Source: Streptomyces aquilus (lineage in GTDB: Bacteria; Actinomycetota; Actinomycetes; Streptomycetales; Streptomycetaceae). From it: DNA of 64,000 nucleotides. The translations under genes were made by a program, and so were the position numbers. The notes beneath the pieces are model-generated. The model made no database searches and had not been told where the DNA came from. It worked only from the letters and a program-made list of their open reading frames with translations. Every line of letters starts with the position of its first letter. The stretch's first letter is position 1. The stretch is from assembly GCF_003955715.1 (NCBI RefSeq), contig NZ_CP034463.1, forward strand, positions 7,316,001 to 7,380,000. Direction: 5' to 3'. Shown piece after piece: positions 35,233 to 44,176 of the stretch.

Positions 35233-35418
35233 GTGAAGACGACGATGATGTTCCGCAACATAGCCAACCCGCGGCGCACGACGCTGGCGCACCTCGAGGA
35301 CGCCGACGAACTGCAGACCCCGGAGCTCCCGGAGCACTCCGTCGACCTCCCGACCCAGACGGCCAACCCGCGCCGCACGGTCCTGATGGAGATCCCGGTC
35401 ACCGCTGCCGCCGAGTAG
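35233..35418 (+). CDS. Small protein with duplicated NPRRT motif
   Basis: The 61-residue product of GTG 35233 (ATG codons follow at positions 5 and 6) reads MKTTMMFRNIANPRRTTLAH, then an acidic centre (LEDADELQTPELPEHSVDLP), then TANPRRTVLMEIPVTAAAE. The ANPRRT-x-L segment occurs twice, flanking the acidic part. There is no signal peptide or helix of membrane length. Codon use is typical, supporting a real gene. I do not recognise the family. Placement next to a conservon promoter is notable. No good ribosome site precedes the GTG. Confidence 0.6.
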   Translation: MKTTMMFRNIANPRRTTLAHLEDADELQTPELPEHSVDLPTQTANPRRTVLMEIPVTAAAE

Positions 35419-35555
35419 ATCACAGCCGTACGACCACCAGGGCGCCCACGCTCATCCGCGGGGCGCCCTCGGTAATGCGCGCGGCACCCGCCCCTGACCG
35501 CGTTAGCCTGGAGCGTCAGACTCCAGCCAGCTCAGTTAAGGGGCGCAAGGATCCC

Positions 35556-36332
35556 GTGCGCATCGCCAGATTCTCCATCGACGGGAACGTCGCCTTCGGC
35601 GCGGTCGAGGGCGACAAGCCGGACGAGCTCGTCCTCGACATCATCAAGGGCATCCCGTTCGCCGACTTCGAGCTCTCCGGCACGAAGGTCCCGCTGAGCA
35701 AGGTCCGGCTGCTGCCGCCGGTGCTCCCCAACAAAGTCGTGGCCTACGGCCGCAACTACGCGGAGCACGCCCGCGAACTCGGCAACGACGTCCCGGACGT
35801 CCCGTTCGCCTTCTTCAAGCCGTCCACCTCGGTGATCGGCCCCGGCGACGAGATCCAGTACCCGTCCTTCTCCGAGGAGCTCCACCACGAGGCCGAGCTG
35901 GCCGTGGTCATCGGCCGCATGTGCCGCGAGGTCCCGCGCGAGCGCGTCAAGGACGTCATCCTCGGCTACACCTGCGCCCTCGACGTCACCGCCCGTGACG
36001 TGCAGCGGCGCGAGAAGCAGTGGGCCAGGGCCAAGGGCTTCGACACCTCCTGCCCGCTCGGCCCCTGGGTGGAGACCGACCTCGACCCGAGCGACCTCAC
36101 CATCCAGCTCACGGTCAACGGCCAGCAGCGCCAGCTCGGCCGCACCAGCGAGATGATCCACCCGATCGAGGATCTGATCGTCAACATCACCGAGGCCATG
36201 ACGCTGCTCCCCGGCGACGTGATCCTCACGGGCACCCCGGCAGGCGTCGGACCGCTCACCGTCGGCGACGAGGTCGCCGTCACCATCGAAGGCATCGGCA
36301 CTCTCACCAACAAGGTTGTCAAGCGTGGCTAG
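35556..36332 (+). CDS. Fumarylacetoacetate hydrolase-family protein
   Basis: The 258-residue protein has the FAH fold: a short N-terminal part, then [23 protein letters not shown] with a metal-binding Glu, [25 protein letters not shown] and the glycine-rich [11 protein letters not shown]. Such enzymes hydrolyse or isomerise 2-oxo-acids (for example 5-oxopent-3-ene-tricarboxylate or acylpyruvates); the substrate is unknown. GTG 35556 has AAGGA upstream and starts [10 protein letters not shown]. Its last codons overlap gltX, so both are on one transcript. Confidence 0.88.
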   Translation: MRIARFSIDGNVAFGAVEGDKPDELVLDIIKGIPFADFELSGTKVPLSKVRLLPPVLPNKVVAYGRNYAEHARELGNDVPDVPFAFFKPSTSVIGPGDEIQYPSFSEELHHEAELAVVIGRMCREVPRERVKDVILGYTCALDVTARDVQRREKQWARAKGFDTSCPLGPWVETDLDPSDLTIQLTVNGQQRQLGRTSEMIHPIEDLIVNITEAMTLLPGDVILTGTPAGVGPLTVGDEVAVTIEGIGTLTNKVVKRG

Positions 36333-37800
36333 CGCACCCGTCCGCGTACGTTTCTGCCCCTCGCCCACCGGTAACCCCCACGTGGGCCTGGTCCGCACCG
36401 CCCTGTTCAACTGGGCGTTCGCCCGGCACCACCAGGGCACCCTGGTCTTCCGCATCGAGGACACCGACGCGGCCCGCGACTCCGAGGAGTCCTACCAGCA
36501 GCTGCTCGACTCGATGCGCTGGCTGGGCTTCGACTGGGACGAGGGCCCCGAGATCGGCGGCCCGCACGCGCCCTACCGCCAGTCGCAGCGCATGGACCTC
36601 TACAAGGACGTCGCCGCCAAGCTCCTGGACGCCGGCCACGCCTACCACTGCTACTGCTCCCAGGCCGAGCTGGACGAGCGCCGCGAGGCCGCCCGCGCCG
36701 CCGGCAAGCCCTCGGGCTACGACGGCCACTGCCGCGACCTGAGCGCCGAGCAGGTCGAGGCCTACCGCGCCGAGGGCCGCGAGCCGATCGTCCGCTTCCG
36801 CATGCCCGACGAGACGATCACCTTCACGGACCTGGTCCGCGGCGAGCTGACCTTCACCCCGGAGAACGTCCCGGACTACGGCATCGTCCGCGCGAACGGC
36901 GCCCCGCTCTACACCCTGGTCAACCCGGTCGACGACGCCCTGATGGAGATCACCCACGTCCTGCGCGGCGAGGACCTGCTCTCCTCCACCCCCCGCCAGA
37001 TCGCCCTCTACAAGGCGCTGATCGAGCTGGGCGTCGCCAAGGGCATCCCGCAGTTCGGCCACCTGCCGTACGTCATGGGCGAGGGCAACAAGAAGCTCTC
37101 CAAGCGTGACCCGCAGGCGTCCCTCAACCTCTACCGCGAGCGCGGCTTCCTGCCCGAGGGTCTGCTCAACTACCTGTCCCTGCTGGGCTGGTCGCTCTCG
37201 GCGGACCAGGACATCTTCACCACCGACGAGCTGATCGCGGCCTTCGACATCGCGGACGTGAACCCCAACCCGGCGCGCTTCGACCTGAAGAAGTGCGAGG
37301 CGATCAACGCCGACCACATCCGCCTGCTGGACGTGAAGGACTTCACCGAGCGCTGCGCCCCCTGGCTCCAGGCACCGTTCGCGCCCTGGTCGCCGGAGGA
37401 GTTCGACGAGGCGAAGTGGCAGGCGATCGCCCCGCACGCCCAGACCCGTCTGAAGGTCCTGTCGGAGATCACCGACAACGTCGACTTCCTCTTCCTGGCG
37501 GAGCCGGTCTTCGACGAGCCGTCCTGGACGAAGGCGATGAAGGAGGGCAGCGACGCGCTCCTGGCCACGGCCCGCGAGAAGCTCGACGCGGCCGACTGGA
37601 CCTCCGCGGAGTCGCTGAAGGAGGCCGTCCTGGCCGCCGGCGAGGCCCATGGCCTCAAGCTCGGCAAGGCCCAGGCCCCGGTCCGCGTCGCCGTCACCGG
37701 CCGCACCGTCGGCCTGCCGCTCTTCGAGTCCCTGGAGATCCTGGGCAAGGAGGCGACGCTGGCCCGCATCGACGCGGCCCTGGCGAAGCTGGCGGCGTAG
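36325..37800 (+). CDS. gltX: Glutamyl-tRNA synthetase
   Basis: The 491-residue class I synthetase carries the HIGH-type motif [11 protein letters not shown] near the start, [14 protein letters not shown], and the KMSKS-type [10 protein letters not shown], followed by the helical anticodon-binding region. GTG 36325 overlaps the FAH gene by 8 nt. Actinobacteria without glutaminyl-tRNA synthetase use a non-discriminating GluRS that also charges tRNA-Gln, later amidated by GatCAB; the gene lies 0.9 kb from an array of exactly these two tRNA types. Confidence 0.95.
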   Translation: MASAPVRVRFCPSPTGNPHVGLVRTALFNWAFARHHQGTLVFRIEDTDAARDSEESYQQLLDSMRWLGFDWDEGPEIGGPHAPYRQSQRMDLYKDVAAKLLDAGHAYHCYCSQAELDERREAARAAGKPSGYDGHCRDLSAEQVEAYRAEGREPIVRFRMPDETITFTDLVRGELTFTPENVPDYGIVRANGAPLYTLVNPVDDALMEITHVLRGEDLLSSTPRQIALYKALIELGVAKGIPQFGHLPYVMGEGNKKLSKRDPQASLNLYRERGFLPEGLLNYLSLLGWSLSADQDIFTTDELIAAFDIADVNPNPARFDLKKCEAINADHIRLLDVKDFTERCAPWLQAPFAPWSPEEFDEAKWQAIAPHAQTRLKVLSEITDNVDFLFLAEPVFDEPSWTKAMKEGSDALLATAREKLDAADWTSAESLKEAVLAAGEAHGLKLGKAQAPVRVAVTGRTVGLPLFESLEILGKEATLARIDAALAKLAA

Positions 37801-37845
37801 CCGAATCGCCGGACGCGCCCGCGCGGCCCGGGTTACCGTCGGATC

Positions 37846-38577
37846 ATGAGCATTCACGCCGTGATCTGGGATGTGGACGACACTCTCTTCGACTACACCA
37901 CGGCGGACCGCGAGGGCATGCGCCTGCATCTGACGGCCGAGGGCCTGCTCACCGGGGACGAGACTCCGGAGCAGGCCCTCGTGCGTTGGCGGACGATCAC
38001 CGACGCGCAGTGGGCGCGTTTCTCGGCCGGCGAGGTGTCCTTCGAGGACCAGCGCCGCGACCGCGTACGGGTGTTCCTGGGCGAGCCGCTGACCGACGCC
38101 GAAGCCGACGCCTGGTTCCGGCGTTACCTGGCCCACTACGAGACCGTCTGGGCCCTGTTCCCGGACGTCCTGCCGACTCTGGACGCCCTGGCCGCCAGCC
38201 ACCGGCATGCCGTGCTGTCCAACTCCAGCATCCACGTCCAGGACCACAAGCTGCGCGTCCTCGGTGTGCACGACCGCTTCGAGGCGATCCTGTGCGCCGC
38301 CGAACTCGGCGTCTCCAAGCCGGAGGCCGCCGCCTTCCTCGCCGCCTGCGACGCCCTGGACCTCGCCCCGCACGAGGTGGCGTACGTCGGGGACCACCCG
38401 GAGATCGACGGCCGGGGTGCCGCCGACGCCGGGCTGCTGTCGGTGTGGATCAACCGTGCCGGCGGGTACGCCGACGTCGACCCACCCGTCGGGCCGCACC
38501 GCATCGCCACCCTCGCCGAACTCCCCGCGCTCCTCGGCGCGGATACCCGTTTTGGAGCCCCGTCCACCTTCGGGTAA
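37846..38577 (+). CDS. HAD-family hydrolase
   Basis: The 243-residue HAD subfamily IA protein has motif I DVDDTLFD (9-16), motif II Ser in HAVLSNSS, motif III Lys in GVSKPEAAAF and motif IV GDHPEIDGRGAADAG. Likely a phosphatase for a small metabolite; the substrate is not evident. TACCGT lies exactly 6 nt before the ATG and there is no ribosome site, so it may be leaderless. It follows gltX by 45 nt. Confidence 0.9.
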   Translation: MSIHAVIWDVDDTLFDYTTADREGMRLHLTAEGLLTGDETPEQALVRWRTITDAQWARFSAGEVSFEDQRRDRVRVFLGEPLTDAEADAWFRRYLAHYETVWALFPDVLPTLDALAASHRHAVLSNSSIHVQDHKLRVLGVHDRFEAILCAAELGVSKPEAAAFLAACDALDLAPHEVAYVGDHPEIDGRGAADAGLLSVWINRAGGYADVDPPVGPHRIATLAELPALLGADTRFGAPSTFG

Positions 38578-38668
38578 TGTTCTTCCTGCGCCGAGGGGAG
38601 CGGGCCGAAAGGCCGGAAACCCACAGCGCGAAACTAGAACAAGATCCCCTTCGGGGCTTGCGTTCCAG

Positions 38669-38740
38669 TGGCCTATGGTGTAATTGGCAGCACGACTGAT
38701 TCTGGTTCAGTTAGTCTTGGTTCGAGTCCAGGTAGGCCAG
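38669..38740 (+). tRNA. tRNA-Gln (CTG)
   Basis: 72 nt, acceptor TGGCCTA/TAGGCCA, anticodon arm ACTGA-ttCTGgt-TCAGT, T arm with GTTCGAGTC, discriminator G, CCA not encoded. Confidence 0.95.
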
Positions 38741-38761
38741 CTCGCAGAGCTCATCTGCAAA

Positions 38762-38834
38762 GCCCCCGTTGTGTAGCGGCCTAGCACGCTGCCCTCTCAA
38801 GGCAGTAGCGCCGGTTCGAATCCGGTCGGGGGTA
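38762..38834 (+). tRNA. tRNA-Glu (CTC), copy 1
   Basis: 73 nt, acceptor GCCCCCG/CGGGGGT (first pair G-U), anticodon arm CTGCC-ctCTCaa-GGCAG, T arm GTTCGAATC, discriminator A. Differs from copies 2 and 3 by one compensated base pair in the anticodon stem (T-A instead of C-G). Confidence 0.95.
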
Positions 38835-38896
38835 CAGATCCTTCCCGCGAAGGTGGCTCGGGTAGCTCCCACCACCCTCGATGCAGGATCGCTAGG

Positions 38897-38969
38897 GCCC
38901 CCGTTGTGTAGCGGCCTAGCACGCCGCCCTCTCAAGGCGGTAGCGCCGGTTCGAATCCGGTCGGGGGTA
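38897..38969 (+). tRNA. tRNA-Glu (CTC), copy 2
   Basis: 73 nt, identical to copy 3; anticodon stem CCGCC/GGCGG with loop ctCTCaa; discriminator A, no encoded CCA. Confidence 0.95.
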
Positions 38970-38989
38970 CTGACTGGTCTAAACCACAT

Positions 38990-39061
38990 TGGTCTATGGT
39001 GTAATTGGCAGCACGACTGATTCTGGTTCAGTTAGTCTTGGTTCGAGTCCAGGTAGACCAG
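38990..39061 (+). tRNA. tRNA-Gln (CTG), copy 2
   Basis: 72 nt, identical to the first tRNA-Gln except for one compensated acceptor pair (TGGTCTA/TAGACCA). Anticodon CTG, discriminator G. Confidence 0.95.
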
Positions 39062-39106
39062 CTCGGACCTGCGGTGATGAAAACATTCAACGCCGACAGG
39101 CTCCAC

Positions 39107-39179
39107 GCCCCCGTTGTGTAGCGGCCTAGCACGCCGCCCTCTCAAGGCGGTAGCGCCGGTTCGAATCCGGTCGGGGGTA
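39107..39179 (+). tRNA. tRNA-Glu (CTC), copy 3
   Basis: 73 nt, identical to copy 2. Last tRNA of the array, followed 8 nt later by a terminator. Confidence 0.95.
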
Positions 39180-39186
39180 CGTAGAG

Positions 39187-39216
39187 GAAGGCCCTCCACT
39201 TCGGTGGGGGGCCTTC
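39187..39216 (+). terminator. Terminator of the tRNA array
   Basis: GAAGGCCCTCCAC and GTGGGGGGCCTTC form a 13-bp stem (one G-U pair) closed by a TTCG tetraloop. Confidence 0.85.
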
Positions 39217-39245
39217 GCCGTTCCCCGGGGCCGGCTCCCGCCGCC

Positions 39246-39890
39246 CTACTCGAAGCCGTACCGCCGCGTCGACTCCTCCTCCTGCGCCAGCCGGTGCAGG
39301 GCTTGCAGCATCGGCTCGACGAGCACCGCGCCCAGCACCGCCACCTCCGCCTTCTCCGCCTCCGAGACATGCGACTCCATGAACTCCATGTCCAGCTCGG
39401 CGACTTGGCGCATCAGCCGGGCGTACGGCACGAGCGTCTCGGGACTCCAGTCGTAGCCGAGCCGGCGCAGCGCGGCCGCCGCCACCACGAGGGAGCGGAA
39501 GGACGGCGAGACGCTCGTCATGGCCTGGGCGTTGGCCCACCCCAGCGTCCTGAGCAGCTCCTCCATCGCGACCCGCGCGCCCTGCACGAACTCGTCGTCC
39601 GCGTCCGGCTCCGGCACCTGCGGCAGGGCCCAGACCGCCGCGCCCAGGCGCATCGCGCGGGGCAGGGAGTCGTCGTCGACGTGCCCCAGCACCTCCTTCA
39701 CCGTCGCCACCGGCACCCGGCCGACCTGGATCATCGCCCGGATCAGCCGCAGCCGGCGCAGGTGCTCCTCGTCGTACTCGGCGGTGGTCGTGTTGATCTG
39801 GCGGCCCGGGGTCAACAGCCCTTCGCGCAGGTAGTACTTGATCGTCGCCGTGGACACCCCACTGCGCTCGCTCAGTTCGGCCAGCCGCAT
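39246..39890 (-). CDS. MerR-family transcriptional regulator
   Basis: The 214-residue protein has an N-terminal MerR winged helix (MRLAELSERSGVSTATIKYYLREGLL, then YDEEHLRRLRLIRAMIQVG) and a helical C-terminal ligand domain of about 140 residues without metal-binding cysteines, so an organic effector is more likely than a metal. It diverges from a DUF4188 gene; the shared 89-bp intergenic region has an inverted repeat. Confidence 0.9.
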   Translation of the reverse strand: MRLAELSERSGVSTATIKYYLREGLLTPGRQINTTTAEYDEEHLRRLRLIRAMIQVGRVPVATVKEVLGHVDDDSLPRAMRLGAAVWALPQVPEPDADDEFVQGARVAMEELLRTLGWANAQAMTSVSPSFRSLVVAAAALRRLGYDWSPETLVPYARLMRQVAELDMEFMESHVSEAEKAEVAVLGAVLVEPMLQALHRLAQEEESTRRYGFE

Positions 39891-39918
39891 GTCTTGCGCC
39901 CTTCATTGGGGAGTGTCA

Positions 39919-39945
39919 CTATCCAAGCATCGTCCAGAAGGATAG
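39919..39945. promoter_or_regulatory. Inverted repeat in the MerR/DUF4188 divergent promoter
   Basis: CTATCC (39919-39924) and GGATAG (39940-39945) are separated by 15 bp, a spacing suited to a MerR dimer between promoter elements. Likely operator for both divergent genes. Confidence 0.45.
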
Positions 39946-39979
39946 CGCCGCTGTCCGACGAGGGAGCCGTGGGGGAGCC

Positions 39980-40498
39980 GTGTTCGCGAAGCCGGTACTG
40001 GGACGGACGACCGCCGAAGCCGAGGGGGACGTGGTGGTCCTGCTCATCGGGATGCGCATCAACCACTTCTGGGCGGTGCACCAGTGGGGGTTGGTGATGC
40101 TGTCGATGTTCCGCATGCTGGCGGAGCTCGCCAAGGACCCGAGCCGGGGGCTGCTGGGCAAGGTGATGCTGACGGCGTCGCCGCGGACGTACTACATCGT
40201 CCAGTACTGGGAGTCCAAGGAGAAGCTCTACGCCTACGCCCACGCCCCGGAGATGCGCCACCACCCCGTCTGGGCGCTCCTCAACCGCAAGGAGCGGGAG
40301 GGCAAGGTCAAGGGCCATGTGGGGATCTGGCACGAGGCCTATGTGGTGCCCGAGGGGTCGTACGAGGCGATCTACGGGGACATGCCCGCGTTCGGGCTCG
40401 CCGCGGCGCACGGGCAGGTGCCGCTGGAGCGGCGGGGGCGCTACGCCAAGGACCGGTTCGCGCACCGGTCGGCGAAGGCGGCCGGGAAGACCGGCTGA
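39980..40498 (+). CDS. DUF4188 (monooxygenase-like) protein
   Basis: The 172-residue protein starts at GTG 39980 after GGGGGAG. It matches the DUF4188/fungal-monooxygenase-like fold: DVVVLLIGMRINHFW near the start, a helical middle (SMFRMLAELAKDPSRGLLG), YIVQYWESKEKLYAYA and the GIWHEAYVVPEGSYEAIYGDMP segment; a ferredoxin-like barrel that may bind a small aromatic substrate or heme is plausible. Probably controlled by the divergent MerR protein. Confidence 0.8.
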   Translation: MFAKPVLGRTTAEAEGDVVVLLIGMRINHFWAVHQWGLVMLSMFRMLAELAKDPSRGLLGKVMLTASPRTYYIVQYWESKEKLYAYAHAPEMRHHPVWALLNRKEREGKVKGHVGIWHEAYVVPEGSYEAIYGDMPAFGLAAAHGQVPLERRGRYAKDRFAHRSAKAAGKTG

Positions 40499-40574
40499 CA
40501 CGGGGGGATCGGGGGAACGGAGGGGCCTGCCGCGGCGTTGGGGCAGGCCCCTCCGTCGATGTCCCGGTCCGGGG

Positions 40575-41291
40575 TCAGCCCGTGCGGCGCAGGGCCTCGG
40601 AGAGGCGGGCCGCGGCGTCGATGACCGCCTGGGCGTGCATACGGCCCGGGTGGCGCGTCAGACGCTCGATGGGACCGGAGACGGACACGGCGGCCACGAC
40701 CCGGTTGGAAGGCCCGCGTACGGGCGCTGAGACGGACGCGACGCCCGGCTCGCGCTCACCGATCGACTGGGCCCAGCCGCGGCGCCTGACACCCGACAGG
40801 GCCGTCGCCGTGAAGCGGGCGCCCTGGAGGCCGCGGTGCAGGCGCTCCGGCTCCTCCCAGGCCATCAGGATCTGGGCCGAGGAGCCGGCCTTCATCGTGA
40901 GCGTCGAGCCGACCGGGACGGTGTCCCGCAGGCCGGACAGGCGCTCCGCCGCGGCGACGCAGATACGCATGTCGCCCTGGCGGCGGTAGAGCTGGGCGCT
41001 CTCGCCCGTGACGTCACGGAGATGCGTCAGGACCGGGCCCGCCGTGGCGAGGAGCCGGTCCTCGCCGGCCGCCGCGGCCAGTTCCGCGAGACGTGGGCCG
41101 AGAATGAAACGGCCCTGCATGTCGCGCGCCACCATACGGTGGTGTTCCAAAGCCACGGCCAGCCGGTGGGCCGTGGGTCTTGCCAGTCCGGTGGCCGCCA
41201 CAAGCCCCGCGAGGGTGGCCGGACCGGACTCCAGGGCGCTGAGGACAAGGGCTGCCTTGTCCAGAACGCCGACGCCGCTACTGTTGTCCAT
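40575..41291 (-). CDS. ndgR: IclR-family regulator NdgR
   Basis: The 238-residue IclR protein has an N-terminal winged helix (VLDKAALVLSALESGPATLAGLVAATGLARPTAHRL) and a GAF-like effector domain. Length, sequence style and position divergent from leuCD match NdgR of S. coelicolor (AreB of S. clavuligerus), which controls leuCD and links branched-chain amino-acid metabolism with antibiotic production. ATG 41291 itself lies within one of the repeated half-sites, fitting autoregulation; the open frame upstream to 41381 runs through the operators. Confidence 0.92.
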   Translation of the reverse strand: MDNSSGVGVLDKAALVLSALESGPATLAGLVAATGLARPTAHRLAVALEHHRMVARDMQGRFILGPRLAELAAAAGEDRLLATAGPVLTHLRDVTGESAQLYRRQGDMRICVAAAERLSGLRDTVPVGSTLTMKAGSSAQILMAWEEPERLHRGLQGARFTATALSGVRRRGWAQSIGEREPGVASVSAPVRGPSNRVVAAVSVSGPIERLTRHPGRMHAQAVIDAAARLSEALRRTG

Positions 41292-41346
41292 GAAACGATA
41301 CTCACGTCTCACTCTGTGAAACGCAAGTTCCTTTTTTCGTGAGACG
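41291..41346. promoter_or_regulatory. NdgR operator cluster between ndgR and leuC
   Basis: CGTCTCAC-tct-GTGAAACG (41305-41323) is an 8-bp inverted repeat with one mismatch. Related half-sites TGAAACG (41291-41297) and CGTGAGACG (41338-41346) flank it. The elements sit in the divergent region between ndgR and leuC and are the obvious binding sites for NdgR. Confidence 0.6.
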
Positions 41347-41483
41347 CGCAACCCTTGGATGCACAGCGGCCCGCGGACCAAACGGGCCTGGCGGCGGCTG
41401 CCCGGGAATCCAGGGGTGCGGGCGCCGCTTCCGGAAGATCTCTAGTTGGGCCGGCGCACCTCTTGCCGGCCGGAGGGAAAGCG

Positions 41484-42908
41484 ATGGGTAGGACACTCGC
41501 GGAGAAGGTCTGGGACGACCACGTCGTCCGGCGCGCCGAGGGCGAGCCCGACCTCCTCTTCATCGATCTGCATCTGCTGCACGAGGTGACCAGCCCGCAG
41601 GCCTTCGACGGCCTCCGCAAGAGCGGTCGCCAGGTGCGCCGCCTCGACCTCACCATCGCGACCGAGGACCACAACACCCCGACCCTCGACATCGACAAGC
41701 CCATCGCCGACCCGGTCTCCCGGGTCCAGCTGGAGACGCTGCGCAAGAACGCCGCCGAGTTCGGCGTGCGCCTGCACCCGCTGGGCGACGTCGAGCAGGG
41801 CGTCGTGCACGTCGTCGGCCCCCAGCTGGGGCTGACCCAGCCCGGCATGACGGTCGTCTGCGGCGACTCCCACACCTCCACGCACGGCGCCTTCGGCGGT
41901 CTGGCTTTCGGCATCGGCACCTCCCAGGTCGAGCACGTGCTGGCCACCCAGACGCTGCCGCTGGTCCGCCCGAAGACCATGGCCATCACGGTCAACGGCG
42001 AACTGCCCGAGGGCGTCACCGCCAAGGACCTGATCCTGGCGATCATCGCCAAGATCGGCACCGGCGGCGGCCAGGGCTACGTCCTGGAGTACCGCGGCTC
42101 CGCCATCGAGAAACTCTCGATGGAGGCCCGCATGACCATCTGCAACATGTCGATCGAGGCCGGTGCCCGCGCGGGCATGATCGCCCCCGACCAGACCACC
42201 TTCGACTACCTCGAGGGCCGCGTGCACGCCCCCAAGGGCGAGGACTGGGACGCGGCCGTCGCGTACTGGAAGACCCTGAAGACGGACGAGGACGCGGAGT
42301 TCGACGCCGAGGTCGTCATCGAGGCCGCCGAACTGTCGCCGTTCGTCACCTGGGGCACCAACCCCGGTCAGGGCGCGCCGCTTTCGGCGGACGTCCCCGA
42401 TCCTGCTTCGTACGAAGACGCTTCGGAGCGCCTCGCCGCCGAAAAGGCCCTGGAATACATGGGGTTGGAGGCCGGGCAGCCGCTGCGCTCCATCAAGGTG
42501 GACACCGTCTTCGTAGGTTCGTGCACCAACGGCCGTATCGAGGACCTGCGCGCCGCCGCCGAGCTCCTCAAGGGCCGCAAAGTCGCCGACGGCGTACGGA
42601 TGCTGGTCGTTCCCGGCTCCGCGCGGGTCGGTCTCCAGGCCGTCTCCGAGGGTCTGGACGTGGTCTTCAAGGACGCCGGCGCCGAATGGCGGCACGCGGG
42701 CTGCTCGATGTGTCTGGGCATGAACCCCGACCAGCTGGCCCCGGGTGAGCGCTCCGCCTCCACCTCCAACCGCAACTTCGAGGGACGGCAGGGCAAGGGC
42801 GGCCGTACGCACCTGGTCTCGCCGCAGGTCGCCGCCGCGACCGCCGTGCTGGGCCACCTGGCCTCGCCCGCCGACCTGTCCGACGCCCCTGTCGCCGCTG
42901 GAGTCTGA
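41484..42908 (+). CDS. leuC: 3-isopropylmalate dehydratase large subunit
   Basis: The 474-residue aconitase-family enzyme isomerises 2- to 3-isopropylmalate in leucine synthesis. It shows the start [14 protein letters not shown], the [15 protein letters not shown] active-site segment, and the three [4Fe-4S] cysteines in VGSCTNGR and [12 protein letters not shown] 41484 follows GGAGGGAAA. It forms an operon with leuD. The 140-bp leader after the NdgR sites has no clear attenuator. Confidence 0.96.
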   Translation: MGRTLAEKVWDDHVVRRAEGEPDLLFIDLHLLHEVTSPQAFDGLRKSGRQVRRLDLTIATEDHNTPTLDIDKPIADPVSRVQLETLRKNAAEFGVRLHPLGDVEQGVVHVVGPQLGLTQPGMTVVCGDSHTSTHGAFGGLAFGIGTSQVEHVLATQTLPLVRPKTMAITVNGELPEGVTAKDLILAIIAKIGTGGGQGYVLEYRGSAIEKLSMEARMTICNMSIEAGARAGMIAPDQTTFDYLEGRVHAPKGEDWDAAVAYWKTLKTDEDAEFDAEVVIEAAELSPFVTWGTNPGQGAPLSADVPDPASYEDASERLAAEKALEYMGLEAGQPLRSIKVDTVFVGSCTNGRIEDLRAAAELLKGRKVADGVRMLVVPGSARVGLQAVSEGLDVVFKDAGAEWRHAGCSMCLGMNPDQLAPGERSASTSNRNFEGRQGKGGRTHLVSPQVAAATAVLGHLASPADLSDAPVAAGV

Positions 42909-42914
42909 TCAGTC

Positions 42915-43508
42915 ATGGAAGCATTCACCACGCACACCGGCCGGGCCGTCCCGCTGCGCCGCAGCAACGTCGACACCGACCAGATCATCCCTGCTCACTG
43001 GCTCAAGAAGGTCACCCGGGACGGGTTCGAGGACGGGCTGTTCGAGGCCTGGCGCAAGGACGAGACGTTCATCCTCAACCAGCCCGAGCGCAAGGGCGCG
43101 ACCGTCCTGGTGGCCGGCCCCGACTTCGGCACCGGCTCCTCCCGCGAGCACGCCGTGTGGGCGCTGCAGAACTACGGCTTCAAGGCCGTCATCTCCTCCC
43201 GGTTCGCCGACATCTTCCGCGGCAACTCGCTCAAGAACGGCCTGCTCACGGTGGTTCTGGACCAGAAGATCGTGGAATCGCTCCAGGAACTGAGCGAGAA
43301 CGACCCCGAGGCCGAGATCACGGTCGACCTGGAGGCCCGTGAGGTGCGGGCCGAGGGCATCACGGCGAGCTTCGAGCTGGACGAGAACTCCCGCTGGCGG
43401 CTGCTGAACGGGCTGGACGACATCTCCATCACCCTCCAGAACGAGGCCGACATCGCCGCGTACGAGGCCAAGCGGCCCTCGTTCAAGCCGCGGACGCTCG
43501 AGGTCTGA
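42915..43508 (+). CDS. leuD: 3-isopropylmalate dehydratase small subunit
   Basis: The 197-residue swivelling-domain partner of LeuC begins 6 nt after leuC. Motifs: [37 protein letters not shown] and [17 protein letters not shown]. Standard length for the type. Confidence 0.96.
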   Translation: MEAFTTHTGRAVPLRRSNVDTDQIIPAHWLKKVTRDGFEDGLFEAWRKDETFILNQPERKGATVLVAGPDFGTGSSREHAVWALQNYGFKAVISSRFADIFRGNSLKNGLLTVVLDQKIVESLQELSENDPEAEITVDLEAREVRAEGITASFELDENSRWRLLNGLDDISITLQNEADIAAYEAKRPSFKPRTLEV

Positions 43509-43589
43509 CCGCACCCCTCGCGCGACACGAACCGCGCCCCTCGCGCGGCACAACTGAACAGGTCGAGTTTCGGCCACCGAACACCCCCC

Positions 43590-43624
43590 GCTGTACCCCC
43601 GATCAGCCCGATCGGGGGTACAGC
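43590..43624 (+). terminator. Terminator of leuCD
   Basis: GCTGTACCCCCGATC (43590-43604) pairs perfectly with GATCGGGGGTACAGC (43610-43624), 15 bp with a 5-nt loop, 80 nt after leuD. The rest of 43509-43808 shows no gene. Confidence 0.8.
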
Positions 43625-43808
43625 CGTGTCTGCACCCGAACGGCCCTGCGCCCGCCCGAAACGCTTCTCAACTTCCCACGTTAGAAGGGGTGTTGCAGGG
43701 GTACGCGAGGGGCGTGGCCGTGGCTTCGGCGCGCGCCCGGAAGGCCGTTTGAGGCGGCAGTTGCACCCTGAGCGGGCGACAACTCGCCCCAGATGGCACA
43801 ATCTGTGC

Positions 43809-44039
43809 ATGGAACACGACGGCCAACTCAAGCTCTATGCGGCGGTCGCGGACCAACTCAAGGAAGCGCACACAAGGGTGCGCGCACTGCAAGTCCCGGA
43901 GGGCGTACGGATGGCGCTGACCCGGAAGCTGCTGGTCATTACGGCCGCGGCCAAGCACGATCTCGCCGATGCGGCAAGGCGTCTGGAGGCCTTCACGGCG
44001 GACCTCGACGCGGGTCGATTCCCCGAAGAGGAACGCTGA
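43809..44039 (+). CDS. Small conserved helical protein
   Basis: A 76-residue, mostly helical protein (MEHDGQLKLYAAVADQLKEA, VPEGVRMALTRKLLVITAAAKHDLADAARRLE) ending acidic (FPEEER). No known family recognised and no cysteines or signal. CACAAT lies exactly 6 nt before ATG and there is no ribosome site, so it may be leaderless. It precedes hupS in the same direction, 137 nt away. Confidence 0.7.
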   Translation: MEHDGQLKLYAAVADQLKEAHTRVRALQVPEGVRMALTRKLLVITAAAKHDLADAARRLEAFTADLDAGRFPEEER

Positions 44040-44176
44040 GCAAGTCCGAGACAGCCGAACCCGTTGCGGCACAAGGGTGATAAGCCCGTTTCGTGTTTGA
44101 TTTGCGGTATATATCTGCCTAACGTGCGAAAAAGCCTGAACAGTTTCGTTCGGGCGATGTCTCCGAAGGGGAAGAC

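Noticed and set aside
38669..39179. Integration hot spot or attachment site at the tRNA array
   Set aside because: No integrase, no duplicated tRNA 3' end beyond the intact tRNAs, and flanking genes are core genes.
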